16,443 nt of DNA from Planctomycetota bacterium (GCA_022447405.1 JAKVCE010000018.1:1-16443), one strand, 5' to 3'. Positions 9,101 to 15,605 are shown, counted from the first letter of the stretch. Program-made: numbers and translations. The notes: generated by a model from the letters alone, not told the origin.

Positions 9101-9483
9101 GCGTCGCCGGCGTAGGGCGCGCCCATGTGGACCCAGCGCTCGAGCAGGTCCAGCGCCTGACCTGGGAGCTTCCCCTTGGGCGGCATCTCATGGTCGATGT
9201 CCTTGTAGCTCGTCATGGCGAGCAAGAGGCTCCGCTCGGGGCTCCCCTCGTTGACGGCGGGGCCGAGGTCGCCGCCCTCCAAGAGGCCGGCCCTCGTGGT
9301 CAGGTTCAGGCCTCCCTTGAGTCGCCTGCCGCCTCCGTGGCAGCTGAGGCAGTGCTCCTCGAGGAGAGGCTGGACCTCCTCGGTGTAGAGGCGCGCGCCC
9401 TCGTCATCGCCGTGTTGCGCGGCTGCATGGGGAGCGATCACGCTCAGGGAGAGGGCAGCGAGGAGCGTCGTTGAGGGAGCCAT
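6121..9483 (-). CDS. PSD1 protein: PSCyt1 + DUF1549 + PA14-like insert + DUF1553
   Basis: 1120 residues from ATG 9483. A signal peptide (APSTTLLAALSLSVIAPHAAA) is followed by a c-type haem-like PSCyt1 segment with a CxxCH site (Cys45, Cys48, His49) and a downstream Met-Pro-Pro (MPPKGK, residues 100-105). DUF1549/PSCyt2 spans about 165-375 and ends in a second CxxCH (CARCH, 350-354). Residues about 444-564 are PA14-like (GDYLFQLDTDDGSRVLVD) and 569-704 a galactose-binding-like sandwich (FAFYHDDDLRVYVNG). DUF1553 covers about 830-1090 (NRLWQHHFGRGIV, FGEFGQRPTHPELLDWLA), and the protein ends NLNEFIYLD, typical for the family. An in-frame TTG at 9516 would add 11 polar residues before the signal peptide, so ATG 9483 is preferred. 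It is the first gene of the operon. Family members are thought to be extracytoplasmic redox or carbohydrate-processing proteins; no reaction is proven. Confidence 0.93.
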   Translation of the reverse strand: MAPSTTLLAALSLSVIAPHAAAQHGDDEGARLYTEEVQPLLEEHCLSCHGGGRRLKGGLNLTTRAGLLEGGDLGPAVNEGSPERSLLLAMTSYKDIDHEMPPKGKLPGQALDLLERWVHMGAPYAGDAAHAGSEEEEHIGRDDGMEGWSYKPRTKPAVPAVKGSNWVSNPIDNFLLAKLEEAALEPAPEASRIALIRRASYDLTGLPPTPEEVEAFLQDTEPGAWERLLDRLLASEHYGEKWGRHWLDLVRYAETNGFERDSDKPMMWRYRDYVIRAFNEDKPYDRFIQEQLAGDELDDADADAIIATGFMRLHQWDDEPGAGALQHKYDNLDDVAKTASEAFLGMTMGCARCHDHKGDPVTQKEYFSFISFFHGIRPIIRGGDNLVMAMSDEEMRAYEEAVEKKDREERDMAKVLRELEADFWDRYTKKEGAVGDLASMEPVRFRFYRETWNKLPNFDMYLHEDEGRLPSGFFDISPATRNDSFGFVFDSNLRIPASGDYLFQLDTDDGSRVLVDDKEVVRYDGIHGLGTVKEAVATLEAGLSPITLEFFQGTGGKGLKAWWASADALRWQYTTDDPGEGWEQPGFDDSGWKTGLGGFGDRNVRPPRSVIRTQWDTPEIWLRQRFWWDGEEDDELAFAFYHDDDLRVYVNGALALSRDGYIVDYTVAGSTPEGQAALKPGWNDLAVSCNQDFGGRYVQVRPIKRSQALTSTPRDLAFGRMPLSREAMNGAGVDPKTLMADFGHEVMSEEEITRYEETTERLESSRGRQVPAEKAFAIISDGPHPQDLHVHIRGNAASRGEKVDPDFPDCVDDSVVAVPEPEAGAKTSGRRRFLAEWISSPENPLTARVMVNRLWQHHFGRGIVSTPSDFGEFGQRPTHPELLDWLANDLVASGWSLKAMHRRMMSSSAYRMSSIASDDAMLRDAENHLLTRFELRRLGAEEVRDAILATNGTLNRQMYGPSIYSMMPKEALATSSRPDSVWGRSPEDQVRRRSVYIKIKRSLTTPLLAAFDVADTDQSCPERFVTTQPAQALALLNGEFINKQAGLFAERLREDAGDRLEDQIRRGLHLALGREPDEREVLLHASFTNSLQAEQGLSAEQALVDFCLVTYNLNEFIYLD

Positions 9484-9515
9484 GGGCGGGTTCTGGGTCG
9501 ATCGAGCAGTGACCA

Positions 9516-9544
9516 AGAATATTCAAGAGGGCTGTTTCTGACCA
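9516..9544 (-). promoter_or_regulatory. Possible promoter for the PSD1-DUF1501 operon
   Basis: On the minus strand TGGTCA (9539-9544) and TATTCT (9516-9521) are separated by 17 bases, each matching four of six sigma-70 consensus bases. Transcription would start near 9509, leaving a leader of about 25 bases before ATG 9483. It sits in the only gap between the divergent genes and in a locally AT-richer patch. The match is weak and Planctomycetota promoters are poorly characterised. The placement also argues against the alternative TTG start at 9516, which lies inside the -10. Confidence 0.3.
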
Positions 9545-9641
9545 CTAGAGCCCGGCTTTCCAGGTCCTCTTGGGGGCAGAGGAAGCGCGCACCGCTCCTG
9601 CAGGCTCCTCGTAGGATGTGGGACCCCAAGCCGGAGCACCC

Positions 9642-10967
9642 ATGCATCACCTCTTCTTCGCAGCCATCTCCCTCACACTCCTCTTCAGCTCGCAGAGTGA
9701 CCCCTCCCACAAGGACGAGTGGGTCGAGCTCTTCGACGGCCAGACCTTGGATGGATGGACCACCAAGGGAGGCCGCTACGACGGCGGCGCCGAGTGGGTC
9801 GTTGAGGGCGGCGCGATCGTGGGGCGCGAGGGACCGAACGGGGCCGGCGGCCTGATCTACACCGAGAAGGAGTACGAGAACTTCGAGGTCGAGTTCGAGG
9901 CTTGGATCTCCTACCCCTTCGACTCGGGGATCTTCCCCCGCATGACGCCGCGCTCAGAGGGGAACAAGCAGGGCGCGCAGATCACGATCGACTACCGGCC
10001 GGGCGGCGAGGTCGGCGCGATCTACTCCGACGGCTTCTACCAGCACAACTGGACGGGGAGCGACAAGTTCAAGCGTGACGAGTGGAACCACTTCAAGCTG
10101 CGCTGCGAGGGCACGCCGATGCACCTGGTGTGCTGGATGAACGGAGAGCTCCTCACGGACTATCAGCTCCCGGACTCCAGCGGGAACTTCGCGGAGCGAG
10201 GCAAGCTCGGCCTGCAGGTGCACGGCTCAAAGGGCGCGCCAGAGGGGAGCAAGGTCATGTTCCGCAGGCTGCGCTTGCGGGAGCTCCCCAGCGGGGGCGC
10301 CTTCAAGGCCGCGAAGGGAGACCGCGGAGAGTCTGGCTTCGTCGAGCTCACGAAGGCCGGGGAGGCGGCGGGCTGGCGCTCGCTCTTCAACGGCAAGGAC
10401 CTCGCGGGCTGGAAGCCGCACGGCGGCGACACCGGCTATGAGGTGCGCGACGGCGAGCTCCGCTTCTTGAACAAGGGCTCCTCAAGCCACCTCGAGACGA
10501 CCGAGGACTTCCAGGATTACCAGCTGCGCCTCGACTTCCAGATCGATCGCGGCGCTAACTCTGGGCTCTTCCTGCGCGGCGCGCGCAACGGCAAGGACCC
10601 CGCCTACACGGGCTGTGAGCTGCAGATCCTCGATGACTTCCACTTCGAGGAGGACAACAACACGGAGCTCACGGATTACCAGTTCACAGCAGGGCTCTAC
10701 GGCGCGAAGGCGCCGGACACGAAGGACGCCCTGCGACCGCTCGGGGAGTGGAACACCTACGACGTCTACTACCGCGGCAACCGCATGACGGTCCGCCTGA
10801 ACGGCAAGCCGATCCACGACATCGACACCCACAAGGTCGGCGGGAGCCCGCCGTTCAAGGAGCGCGTCCCTACGGGCTTCATCGGGCTCCAGCGCCACGG
10901 CGCGGGGAGCTCCTCCGGAGACGACTACGCGCGCTTCCGGAACCTCTTCATTCGACCCCTCGACTGA
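9642..10967 (+). CDS. Exported protein with two tandem DUF1080 (3-keto-disaccharide hydrolase) domains
   Basis: 441 residues from ATG 9642, preceded by GGAG with a 5-base spacer. Residues 1-18 are a signal peptide (HHLFFAAISLTLLFSSQ). Domain one spans about 24-217 (EWVELFDGQTLDGW, GGAEWVVEGGAIVG, FRRLRLREL). Domain two spans about 232-441 (GWRSLFNGKDLAGWKPH, GYEVRDGELRF, ANSGLFLRG, YTGCELQILDD, EWNTYDVYYRGNRMTVRLNG, FRNLFIRPLD). DUF1080 is a LamG-like sandwich; some members hydrolyse 3-keto-glycosides, others may only bind glycans. The two copies have clearly diverged: the second keeps the NSGLFLRG and ELQILDD segments, while the first has DSGIFPRM and QITIDYRP at the same places. The gene is divergent from the PSD1 operon and convergent with the hydrolase at 10968. 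Confidence 0.92.
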   Translation: MHHLFFAAISLTLLFSSQSDPSHKDEWVELFDGQTLDGWTTKGGRYDGGAEWVVEGGAIVGREGPNGAGGLIYTEKEYENFEVEFEAWISYPFDSGIFPRMTPRSEGNKQGAQITIDYRPGGEVGAIYSDGFYQHNWTGSDKFKRDEWNHFKLRCEGTPMHLVCWMNGELLTDYQLPDSSGNFAERGKLGLQVHGSKGAPEGSKVMFRRLRLRELPSGGAFKAAKGDRGESGFVELTKAGEAAGWRSLFNGKDLAGWKPHGGDTGYEVRDGELRFLNKGSSSHLETTEDFQDYQLRLDFQIDRGANSGLFLRGARNGKDPAYTGCELQILDDFHFEEDNNTELTDYQFTAGLYGAKAPDTKDALRPLGEWNTYDVYYRGNRMTVRLNGKPIHDIDTHKVGGSPPFKERVPTGFIGLQRHGAGSSSGDDYARFRNLFIRPLD

Positions 10968-12254
10968 CTAGGCCCGGGTCATCGCCAGGAGGCGCTCGAG
11001 GATCTTCGGGCCGTCCGCGCGGAGGCCGTTGTGCTCATAGTCGGCCGTCCGCCAGACCTTCGCGCCGCGGATCGCGTCGGCGGTCTCGAGGGAGTATTCC
11101 CGCTCGACGTACATGTCGTTCTCGTAGACCGCGGCGGCGACGGGGATCTCGTTCTCGCTGAGGGCGTCGCTGTCATAGAGCGTCGGCCAGTCATCCTTGG
11201 AGGCGAGGAGCTCTGCGGCCTCCTTCATCGGCGCGAGGGCGGAGATCTCATCGAGGGAGCCCGGGTGGATCATCTCGCCCGTCAGGAAGACCGGCTGCTC
11301 CGGGTCGAGGTGGAACTCGGGGAACTCATCTCTCGTGCGCTCGGCAGACCAGCTCGAGGCGAAGCCCTGGGTGTAGCAGGCCTCGTGCAGGAGCGTGAAG
11401 ATCGGGTTGGTGTCGAAGTTGAGGGAGTTCTCGAAGGCGCGCAGGAAGCCGTGGTGGAAGACGGGCTCGGACGCGCCCGCGGGGAAGGCGCTCTCTAAGA
11501 GGTAGTGGATCGCCTCGCGCCCGTCGCTCATGCCGAGGTGCATGCCGAGCTGCTGGAAGCGCCGAGGGGTGAGCTGATCTCCCGAAGGCAGCAAGACCTC
11601 TTCGTCATAGAGGCGGCGCAGGATCGCGCGGGCGCGCTCGTCATCCACCGGGTAGCGCTCATGCCAGCCGCGGTTCTTCTCAGCGCAGATCGGGTAGGTG
11701 CGGCGGTAGATGTCATCCGGGTGCGCCTCCAAGGGGGGCAGCCCGCCCGTGATGAGGGAGGCCTCCAGGCCCTCCGGGTGAGCGGAGAGGTAGCGCACGG
11801 TGCAGAAGCCGCCGTAGCTCTGGCCGAGGGTCGTCCACGGCCTGCCGCCGGTGAGCTCATGGCGGATGAGCTCGCAGTCCTCGACGATGGAGTCGGAGCG
11901 GAAGAGCGAGAGGAAGTCCGCCTGCGCCTGGGCGTCGCCGCGGGAGGTCACGACGTCTGCGTGGAGCGGCGAGCTCTGTCCGGTCCCGCGCTGATCCAAG
12001 AGGATGACGCGGAAGCGCTCCGCGGCCCAGCCGAGCCAGCCGCTCGCGTCCATCGGGCGGGGCGAGGGGAAGCCGGGGCCGCCTTGGAGGAAGAGCAGGC
12101 ACGGCAGCTCCTCAGCCTGCTTCGCCTCCGCCACCACCTCACGCGTGAAGATCGTGATCGCCTCCCCGGTCGGCTCAGCGTGGTCGAGGGGGACCTGGTG
12201 CTCGCGGTCGTGCAGAGAGAGGCCGCTCAGCTTGTGTGTGCGCTTGGTTGTCAT
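10968..12254 (-). CDS. Prolyl-aminopeptidase-like alpha/beta hydrolase (peptidase family S33)
   Basis: 428 residues from ATG 12254, with AGGA 7 bases upstream. No signal peptide is visible, so it is cytoplasmic. The alpha/beta-hydrolase landmarks are in order: LFLQGGPG (55-61, oxyanion hole), LLDQRGTGQSSP (85-96), nucleophile elbow GQSYGG with Ser146, Asp380 in AVYENDMYV, and His408 in DYEHNGLRADG. Ser146/Asp380/His408 would be the triad. The length of about 430 residues and the YEHNGLR block resemble the larger actinobacterial-type prolyl aminopeptidases, which release N-terminal proline from peptides; another aminopeptidase specificity is possible. Its TAG stop directly abuts the TGA of the convergent DUF1080 gene. 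A hairpin separates it from the upstream thioredoxin-like gene, and I see no clear promoter in the 41 bases between, so it may depend on read-through. Confidence 0.88.
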   Translation of the reverse strand: MTTKRTHKLSGLSLHDREHQVPLDHAEPTGEAITIFTREVVAEAKQAEELPCLLFLQGGPGFPSPRPMDASGWLGWAAERFRVILLDQRGTGQSSPLHADVVTSRGDAQAQADFLSLFRSDSIVEDCELIRHELTGGRPWTTLGQSYGGFCTVRYLSAHPEGLEASLITGGLPPLEAHPDDIYRRTYPICAEKNRGWHERYPVDDERARAILRRLYDEEVLLPSGDQLTPRRFQQLGMHLGMSDGREAIHYLLESAFPAGASEPVFHHGFLRAFENSLNFDTNPIFTLLHEACYTQGFASSWSAERTRDEFPEFHLDPEQPVFLTGEMIHPGSLDEISALAPMKEAAELLASKDDWPTLYDSDALSENEIPVAAAVYENDMYVEREYSLETADAIRGAKVWRTADYEHNGLRADGPKILERLLAMTRA

Positions 12255-12295
12255 GCGGTGATCCTGGGCTAGGCGGAGTGAGGATCCAAGAAGAA

Positions 12296-12328
12296 GGCGC
12301 GGAGCCGAGGGGACCTCGACTCCGCGCC
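12296..12328 (-). terminator. Strong hairpin after the thioredoxin-like selenoprotein gene
   Basis: A 33-base hairpin: outer stem GGCGCGGAG/CTCCGCGCC (9 pairs), one C/A mismatch, inner stem CGAGG/CCTCG (5 pairs) and a 3-base loop. In the minus-strand transcript it lies 22 bases after the TAA at 12351 and is followed by a pyrimidine run (TTCTTCTTGG), so it fits an intrinsic terminator. It could equally act as a partial terminator before the hydrolase, which is on the same strand. Confidence 0.7.
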
Positions 12329-12350
12329 GTGTGTCACAGGGCAGCTCGGC

Positions 12351-13367
12351 TTACTCGTCGAGCATGTCCTCGAAGAACTTGCGCAGGCGATCGTCCTGCG
12401 GGTCCTCGCTGTCCTTGATCATGGCGAGCCCGCGCTCGGCCCACTTCACCGCGGCGGCCTCGTCTTCCTTCATGCGGAAGCTCCAGAAGGACATGTTCGC
12501 GCAGAGGAACTTGCCCTTCTCCGCGGGGATGTCCTTGACCGTGTCAAAGAGGTCCGTGATCGCGGTCATGGCGACCTCGAGGGCTTCGTCTGAGTTGACG
12601 TTCTCGGCGATCGCGGCGACAGCGCCGATCCATGTGCCGGCAGAGCCGTCAGGGTCGATCTCTTTCGCTGCGGCGAGGAGGTCGGCGTCCACGCGGCCCG
12701 CGTTCACGAGCGCTGCGATGCAGGCCTTGCGACGCTCGCCCTCAGCGGTCGGGTAGACGCGGCTGACGACGTCAGCGAGCTGGCCGATGAAGGGAGACTC
12801 AGGGCTCATGTTGGCGAGCTTGCCGATGATCGCGTCGATGGCGCGGTCCTTGTCCTCTTGCTTCTCAGCGCGGTCGAGCGCCTTGGTGAGCTTCTGGACA
12901 TCAGCGAGGTCCTTCTTGCCAGCCTCGAGCATCTCGTTGAGGTGCTCGATGTAGGGCTCTGCGCCGCCGGGGCGATAGCCGGTCTTGCCGAAGACCTCGC
13001 CGTCCGGGGTCATGACGAGGACCGTGGGGAAACCACGGATCCCGTACTTGTTCTTCAGCTCGTCGTTGCGCTCCGGGTTCGGGACCTTGGCCTTGATCTC
13101 AGGGTCTCGCGGGAAATCCAACGAGACGAACACCAAGTTCTTGCCTGCGGCTTCGGAGAACCCTTCTGCTTCCCACACCTCTTCACGGAGGCGTACGCAG
13201 TATGGTCACCAGTCGCTGCCAGTGAAGTCGACGAGGAGGTCTTTGCCCTCCTTCTTTGCGAGGGCGGCGGCCTCGTCGAAGTCCTCGATCCAGCCCTCGC
13301 CAGCCGTGGCGGCGGGGGCGGTGAGCACGACGAGAGTCGCGGCCAGTGCGGTCCAGAGGGGTTTCAT
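12351..13367 (-). CDS. Exported thioredoxin-like selenoprotein (Sec-Pro-Tyr-Cys active site), TGA read through
   Basis: Reading from ATG 13367 gives 338 residues if the in-frame TGA at 13206-13208 is decoded as selenocysteine (residue 54). AGGAGA ends 5 bases before the ATG. Residues 1-22 are a signal peptide (WTALAATLVVLTAPAATA). Residues 24-150 are a thioredoxin fold: WIEDFDEAAALAKKEGKDLL, FTGSDW-Sec-PYC (Sec54, Cys57), LVFVSLDF, and YGIRGFPT with the expected cis-Pro114. In relatives the Sec position is Cys (GSDWCxxC). Residues 150-338 are helical and Lys/Glu/Asp-rich, TPR-like in feel but unassigned. It probably acts as an extracytoplasmic thiol-disulfide oxidoreductase. The frame is continuous on both sides of the TGA, a SECIS-like hairpin follows, and TGA serves as an ordinary stop in other genes here. 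Alternatives are a TGC-to-TGA sequencing error or a recent nonsense mutation. Confidence 0.82.
13174..13195 (-). promoter_or_regulatory. Candidate bacterial SECIS hairpin
   Basis: In the minus-strand mRNA, UACGCCUC pairs with GAGGUGUG over 8 positions (two G-U wobbles), closing a 6-base loop CGUGAA. The stem begins 11 bases and the loop 19 bases after the UGA. The loop has a G among its first two bases. Distance, stem length and the loop G agree with the loose consensus known for bacterial SECIS elements, which lie inside the coding region just 3' of UGA and bind SelB. A short hairpin can occur by chance in GC-rich DNA, so the weight comes from its position. Confidence 0.65.
13206..13208 (-). 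other. In-frame TGA, probable selenocysteine codon (residue 54)
   Basis: The minus-strand codons read Gly-Ser-Asp-Trp-TGA-Pro-Tyr-Cys-Val. The TGA replaces the first cysteine of a thioredoxin CxxC, the standard position for Sec in redox selenoproteins. It differs from TGC by one base. Confidence 0.8.
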
Positions 13368-13463
13368 AGGGGTCTCCTGGTTGAATTGGCGCAGCCTGAG
13401 GGGGCGCGCGGTCAGGAGATAGTACGAGAGGCGCTCCCGGGCATGGTGCGCGAGTTGCGAAAC

Positions 13464-13490
13464 ACCTCCAGAAAACCCCCTCTGGGAGGT
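13464..13490 (-). terminator. Terminator-like hairpin after the VWA gene
   Basis: ACCTCCCAGA pairs with TCTGGAGGT (nine pairs, one bulged C) around an 8-base loop. In the minus-strand transcript it begins 35 bases after the VWA stop and is followed by GTTTCG, so the U run is short. It lies between the VWA gene and the start of the thioredoxin-like gene, suggesting the latter has its own promoter. A TACTAT at 13419-13424 could be its -10, but I see no convincing -35. Confidence 0.55.
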
Positions 13491-13524
13491 TCTCCGGTAG
13501 CCCAGGAGCGCCCGCTCAGGCTCT

Positions 13525-14901
13525 TCAGGTCCCGAAGTGGTGCTCTGTGTCGCCGTCAGCGATCCACTTCTTCACGTCCTCGATGGTCGCGGAGAGTCCC
13601 TGTGAGGGGTCTGTCGAGAGGTAGTTGGCCCAGTGGGCGCGCTCTTCCAAGCGGTAGTCCCTCTCCATCCTGGCCCCCTTGTAGTGAGCCATCGCCATCT
13701 CCTTCAGCGGGCGCTCCCGGAGCGGCCGCCTTGCTGCGGCGAAGAGCTGGATGAGCTCGTGAGCCGTTCTGTGGAGGCTGTCGTGGCCCTCGCACAACTC
13801 AAGCGCCGGCAGGAGCTCACGCTTGGCGAGCCGACGGAGGCCGCGCCAGTCACGCTCACGGTTCAGCTCTGTCACGGCGCGGACCAGGTGCGCCAAGAGC
13901 CCCTTGGCGATCCGCGTCGCGTCCTCCTCGGTCCTCGGGGCGGGCTCGACCGCGTCGAAGCAGAGTCGCGTGGCGCGCTCTTCCGTGATGAGGTCTTCGC
14001 CTTCTCCCGGTCGACGCCAACGGACGGCGGCGAGGATCTCAGCGTCTGAGGCCGAGTAGCGCTCGGAGAAGCGGAGCCTCAGCACGGCCTCGCGCTGACT
14101 CGAGGCCATCATCGAGCCGAGCTGGAAGGTCGCGGCTCCTTCAACGAAGCTCCCCGGGTAGCCGGAGAGGCAGGTCACGTGAGCTCTTGCGGGGAAGCCC
14201 AGCTCAAGCCGCACGTTCTCTGCGGTGGTCTTCACGACCTCGCGCAGCTCAGCGGTCACGACCTCCACGATCTCGTGAGGGCGCTCGGCGTCGTGCAGTC
14301 GACCGCCGCCGCTCTCGGCGAGGGCTTGCAGCTGCACGGTCGAGTACCCATCTCCGATCCCGACGCAGGTCGTGTACACGCCTCTTTGAGCGAGCTCTGC
14401 CGCCTCACGTCCCAGGGTGTGTGGGCTCGTGGCGCCGACGTTCGCGTGCCCGTCCGAGAGCAGCACGATCCGCCGGAGCGCCTCGGAGCCCGAGCGGAGG
14501 AGCTCACGTCCGGCCATCCTCCAGCCTCCGTGGAGCGCGGTCATGCTGCCAGCCTGGAGGCCTTGGATGGCTTGGGTCATCGCCGCGCGGTTCTCGGAGC
14601 TCATCTCCATGAGCTCGCAGACGGTCTTCACCTCGGAGTCGAAGGTCACGAGGGTCACCTTGTCTTCCTCGCCTATGCCGGCGACGAGCTTCTCTGCCGC
14701 TTGCTTTGCGGCCTCTAGGGGTGCGCCCCGCATGGAGCCCGACACGTCTATGACGAGGGCGACCTCGAGCGGGTTGCTCTCGGAGGTGCCCTCGTCGTCT
14801 CCCTTCGGCGCCTCCACCTCAACGAAGAGGTAGGCGTCATGCATCGACCCTGCGAGGGCCGTCTCGCGCTCAAGGCGCATCTTCATCTTCAGTTCACTCA
14901 T
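13525..14901 (-). CDS. von Willebrand factor A domain protein, cytoplasmic
   Basis: 458 residues from ATG 14901, with a weak purine-rich GGAAAGAAGA upstream. There is no signal peptide or membrane segment, so it is probably cytoplasmic. The VWA fold spans about 45-220 with an intact MIDAS metal site: DVSGS (Asp52, Ser54, Ser56), Thr121 in GSMTALHGG and Asp150 in LLSDGHANVG. Residues about 225-330 form a beta-rich segment seen after VWA in many bacterial proteins. Residues 330-458 are helical and charged. VWA proteins bind partners through the MIDAS metal; no enzymatic role is implied. It lies downstream of the MerR/membrane-protein pair on the same strand, separated by a 131-base gap that holds a large hairpin. 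The partner is not identifiable from this window. Confidence 0.88.
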   Translation of the reverse strand: MSELKMKMRLERETALAGSMHDAYLFVEVEAPKGDDEGTSESNPLEVALVIDVSGSMRGAPLEAAKQAAEKLVAGIGEEDKVTLVTFDSEVKTVCELMEMSSENRAAMTQAIQGLQAGSMTALHGGWRMAGRELLRSGSEALRRIVLLSDGHANVGATSPHTLGREAAELAQRGVYTTCVGIGDGYSTVQLQALAESGGGRLHDAERPHEIVEVVTAELREVVKTTAENVRLELGFPARAHVTCLSGYPGSFVEGAATFQLGSMMASSQREAVLRLRFSERYSASDAEILAAVRWRRPGEGEDLITEERATRLCFDAVEPAPRTEEDATRIAKGLLAHLVRAVTELNRERDWRGLRRLAKRELLPALELCEGHDSLHRTAHELIQLFAAARRPLRERPLKEMAMAHYKGARMERDYRLEERAHWANYLSTDPSQGLSATIEDVKKWIADGDTEHHFGT

Positions 14902-14967
14902 GCAGTCTTCTTTCCTCGGCTCTCGCCGCTTCAGTTTTTGGCCCAGTCGGACCAGGACTTCGGTGGG

Positions 14968-15015
14968 GGGGGTGTCCCGCCCCCTTCGCTTCGCTCAGGG
15001 GGCGGGTACACCCCC
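14968..15015. repeat. Large GC-rich inverted repeat between merR-like and VWA genes
   Basis: The left arm (14968-14985) GGGGGTGTCCCGCCCCCT and right arm (14997-15015) AGGGGGCGGGTACACCCCC pair over 18 positions with one bulged A, around the loop TCGCTTCGCTC. It begins 17 bases beyond the MerR stop. This is far longer than a minimal terminator stem. It lacks a U run on the minus strand, so factor-independent termination is not assured. It could be a processing or mRNA-stability element, or a REP-like repeat. The left end contains a run of eight G. Confidence 0.8.
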
Positions 15016-15032
15016 ACGTACACGAGAGACCC

Positions 15033-15605
15033 TCAGCGGGGCGTCTCGCGCTCTCTCTCTTCCTCGAGCCAGGCGATCAACATGTGAGCCAGCCTCGTCA
15101 TTCGTCTCAGATCTTCAGGGTCATGCCCGCGCTGCCGGAGCTCTAAGCCCTCGGCGATCTCCGCGGTCATCCAGGTCTTAGGCGACCTCGTCGGTGTCTT
15201 CTTCTCTGTGCGGCTGCGCCGCTTGCTGAACCAGGGGTCCTCCTCTGAGGCGGCGGGCTCTACAGCCTCGCTCATCGAATAGGTTGGGTTGGAGAGCGGG
15301 ATCGCTCGCACGGCCTCTTCTCCTCTAGCGACGCGGCGGATCTGATCTTCGGGCAAGCTGTGGATCAGGCTCCGGATGTCGTCGAGGGAGAGCTGCGCCT
15401 TGCGGCGGACCTTTAGGATGAAGTTCAGGTAGTCCAAGTGCTTTTCGCTGTAACCCGCTCGCATCCCTTGGCCGTGGGAGGCGGGCAGCAGCTTGCGCTC
15501 GATGTAGCTGCGGATCGTCCTGGGACCGACGCTCGTGCGATCGGAGAGCTCTTGGAGGGTCAGGTGCTCCTTTGACCCGTAGCCCTTTCCCGGGGATTGA
15601 TGCAT
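15033..15605 (-). CDS. MerR-family helix-turn-helix transcriptional regulator
   Basis: 190 residues from ATG 15605. The N-terminus is a MerR winged-helix domain: LTLQELSDRTSVGPRTIRSY (residues 15-34, helix-turn-helix), IERKLLPASHGQGMRAGYSE (wing) and KHLDYLNFILKVRRKAQLSLDDIRSLI. Residues 105-145 look disordered and basic. The C-terminal part (about 145-185) is helical and may dimerise. I see no cysteine cluster of the metal-sensing MerR type, so the ligand is unknown. Its ATG shares one base with the TGA of the upstream membrane-protein gene (TGATG), so the two are translationally coupled. The same frame stays open upstream for another 98 codons, but that part is the shadow of the membrane-protein gene. 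Confidence 0.85.
   Translation of the reverse strand: MHQSPGKGYGSKEHLTLQELSDRTSVGPRTIRSYIERKLLPASHGQGMRAGYSEKHLDYLNFILKVRRKAQLSLDDIRSLIHSLPEDQIRRVARGEEAVRAIPLSNPTYSMSEAVEPAASEEDPWFSKRRSRTEKKTPTRSPKTWMTAEIAEGLELRQRGHDPEDLRRMTRLAHMLIAWLEEERERETPR

Noticed and set aside
9484..9516. TTG 9516 as the start of the PSD1 protein
   Set aside because: It adds 11 polar residues before a standard signal peptide and overlaps the possible -10 element; ATG 9483 fits better.
9618..9641. GTG 9618 as the start of the DUF1080 protein
   Set aside because: ATG 9642 has GGAG at a 5-base distance and begins the signal peptide directly.
12351..13178. A 275-residue protein starting at GTG 13178 as the full gene
   Set aside because: It would begin inside the thioredoxin fold without signal peptide or CxxC motif. 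The same frame upstream of the TGA encodes exactly these missing parts and has a good ribosome site.
13206..13367. A pseudogene broken by a nonsense mutation
   Set aside because: Possible but less likely: there is no other lesion, the stop lies precisely at the redox residue, and a SECIS-like hairpin follows.
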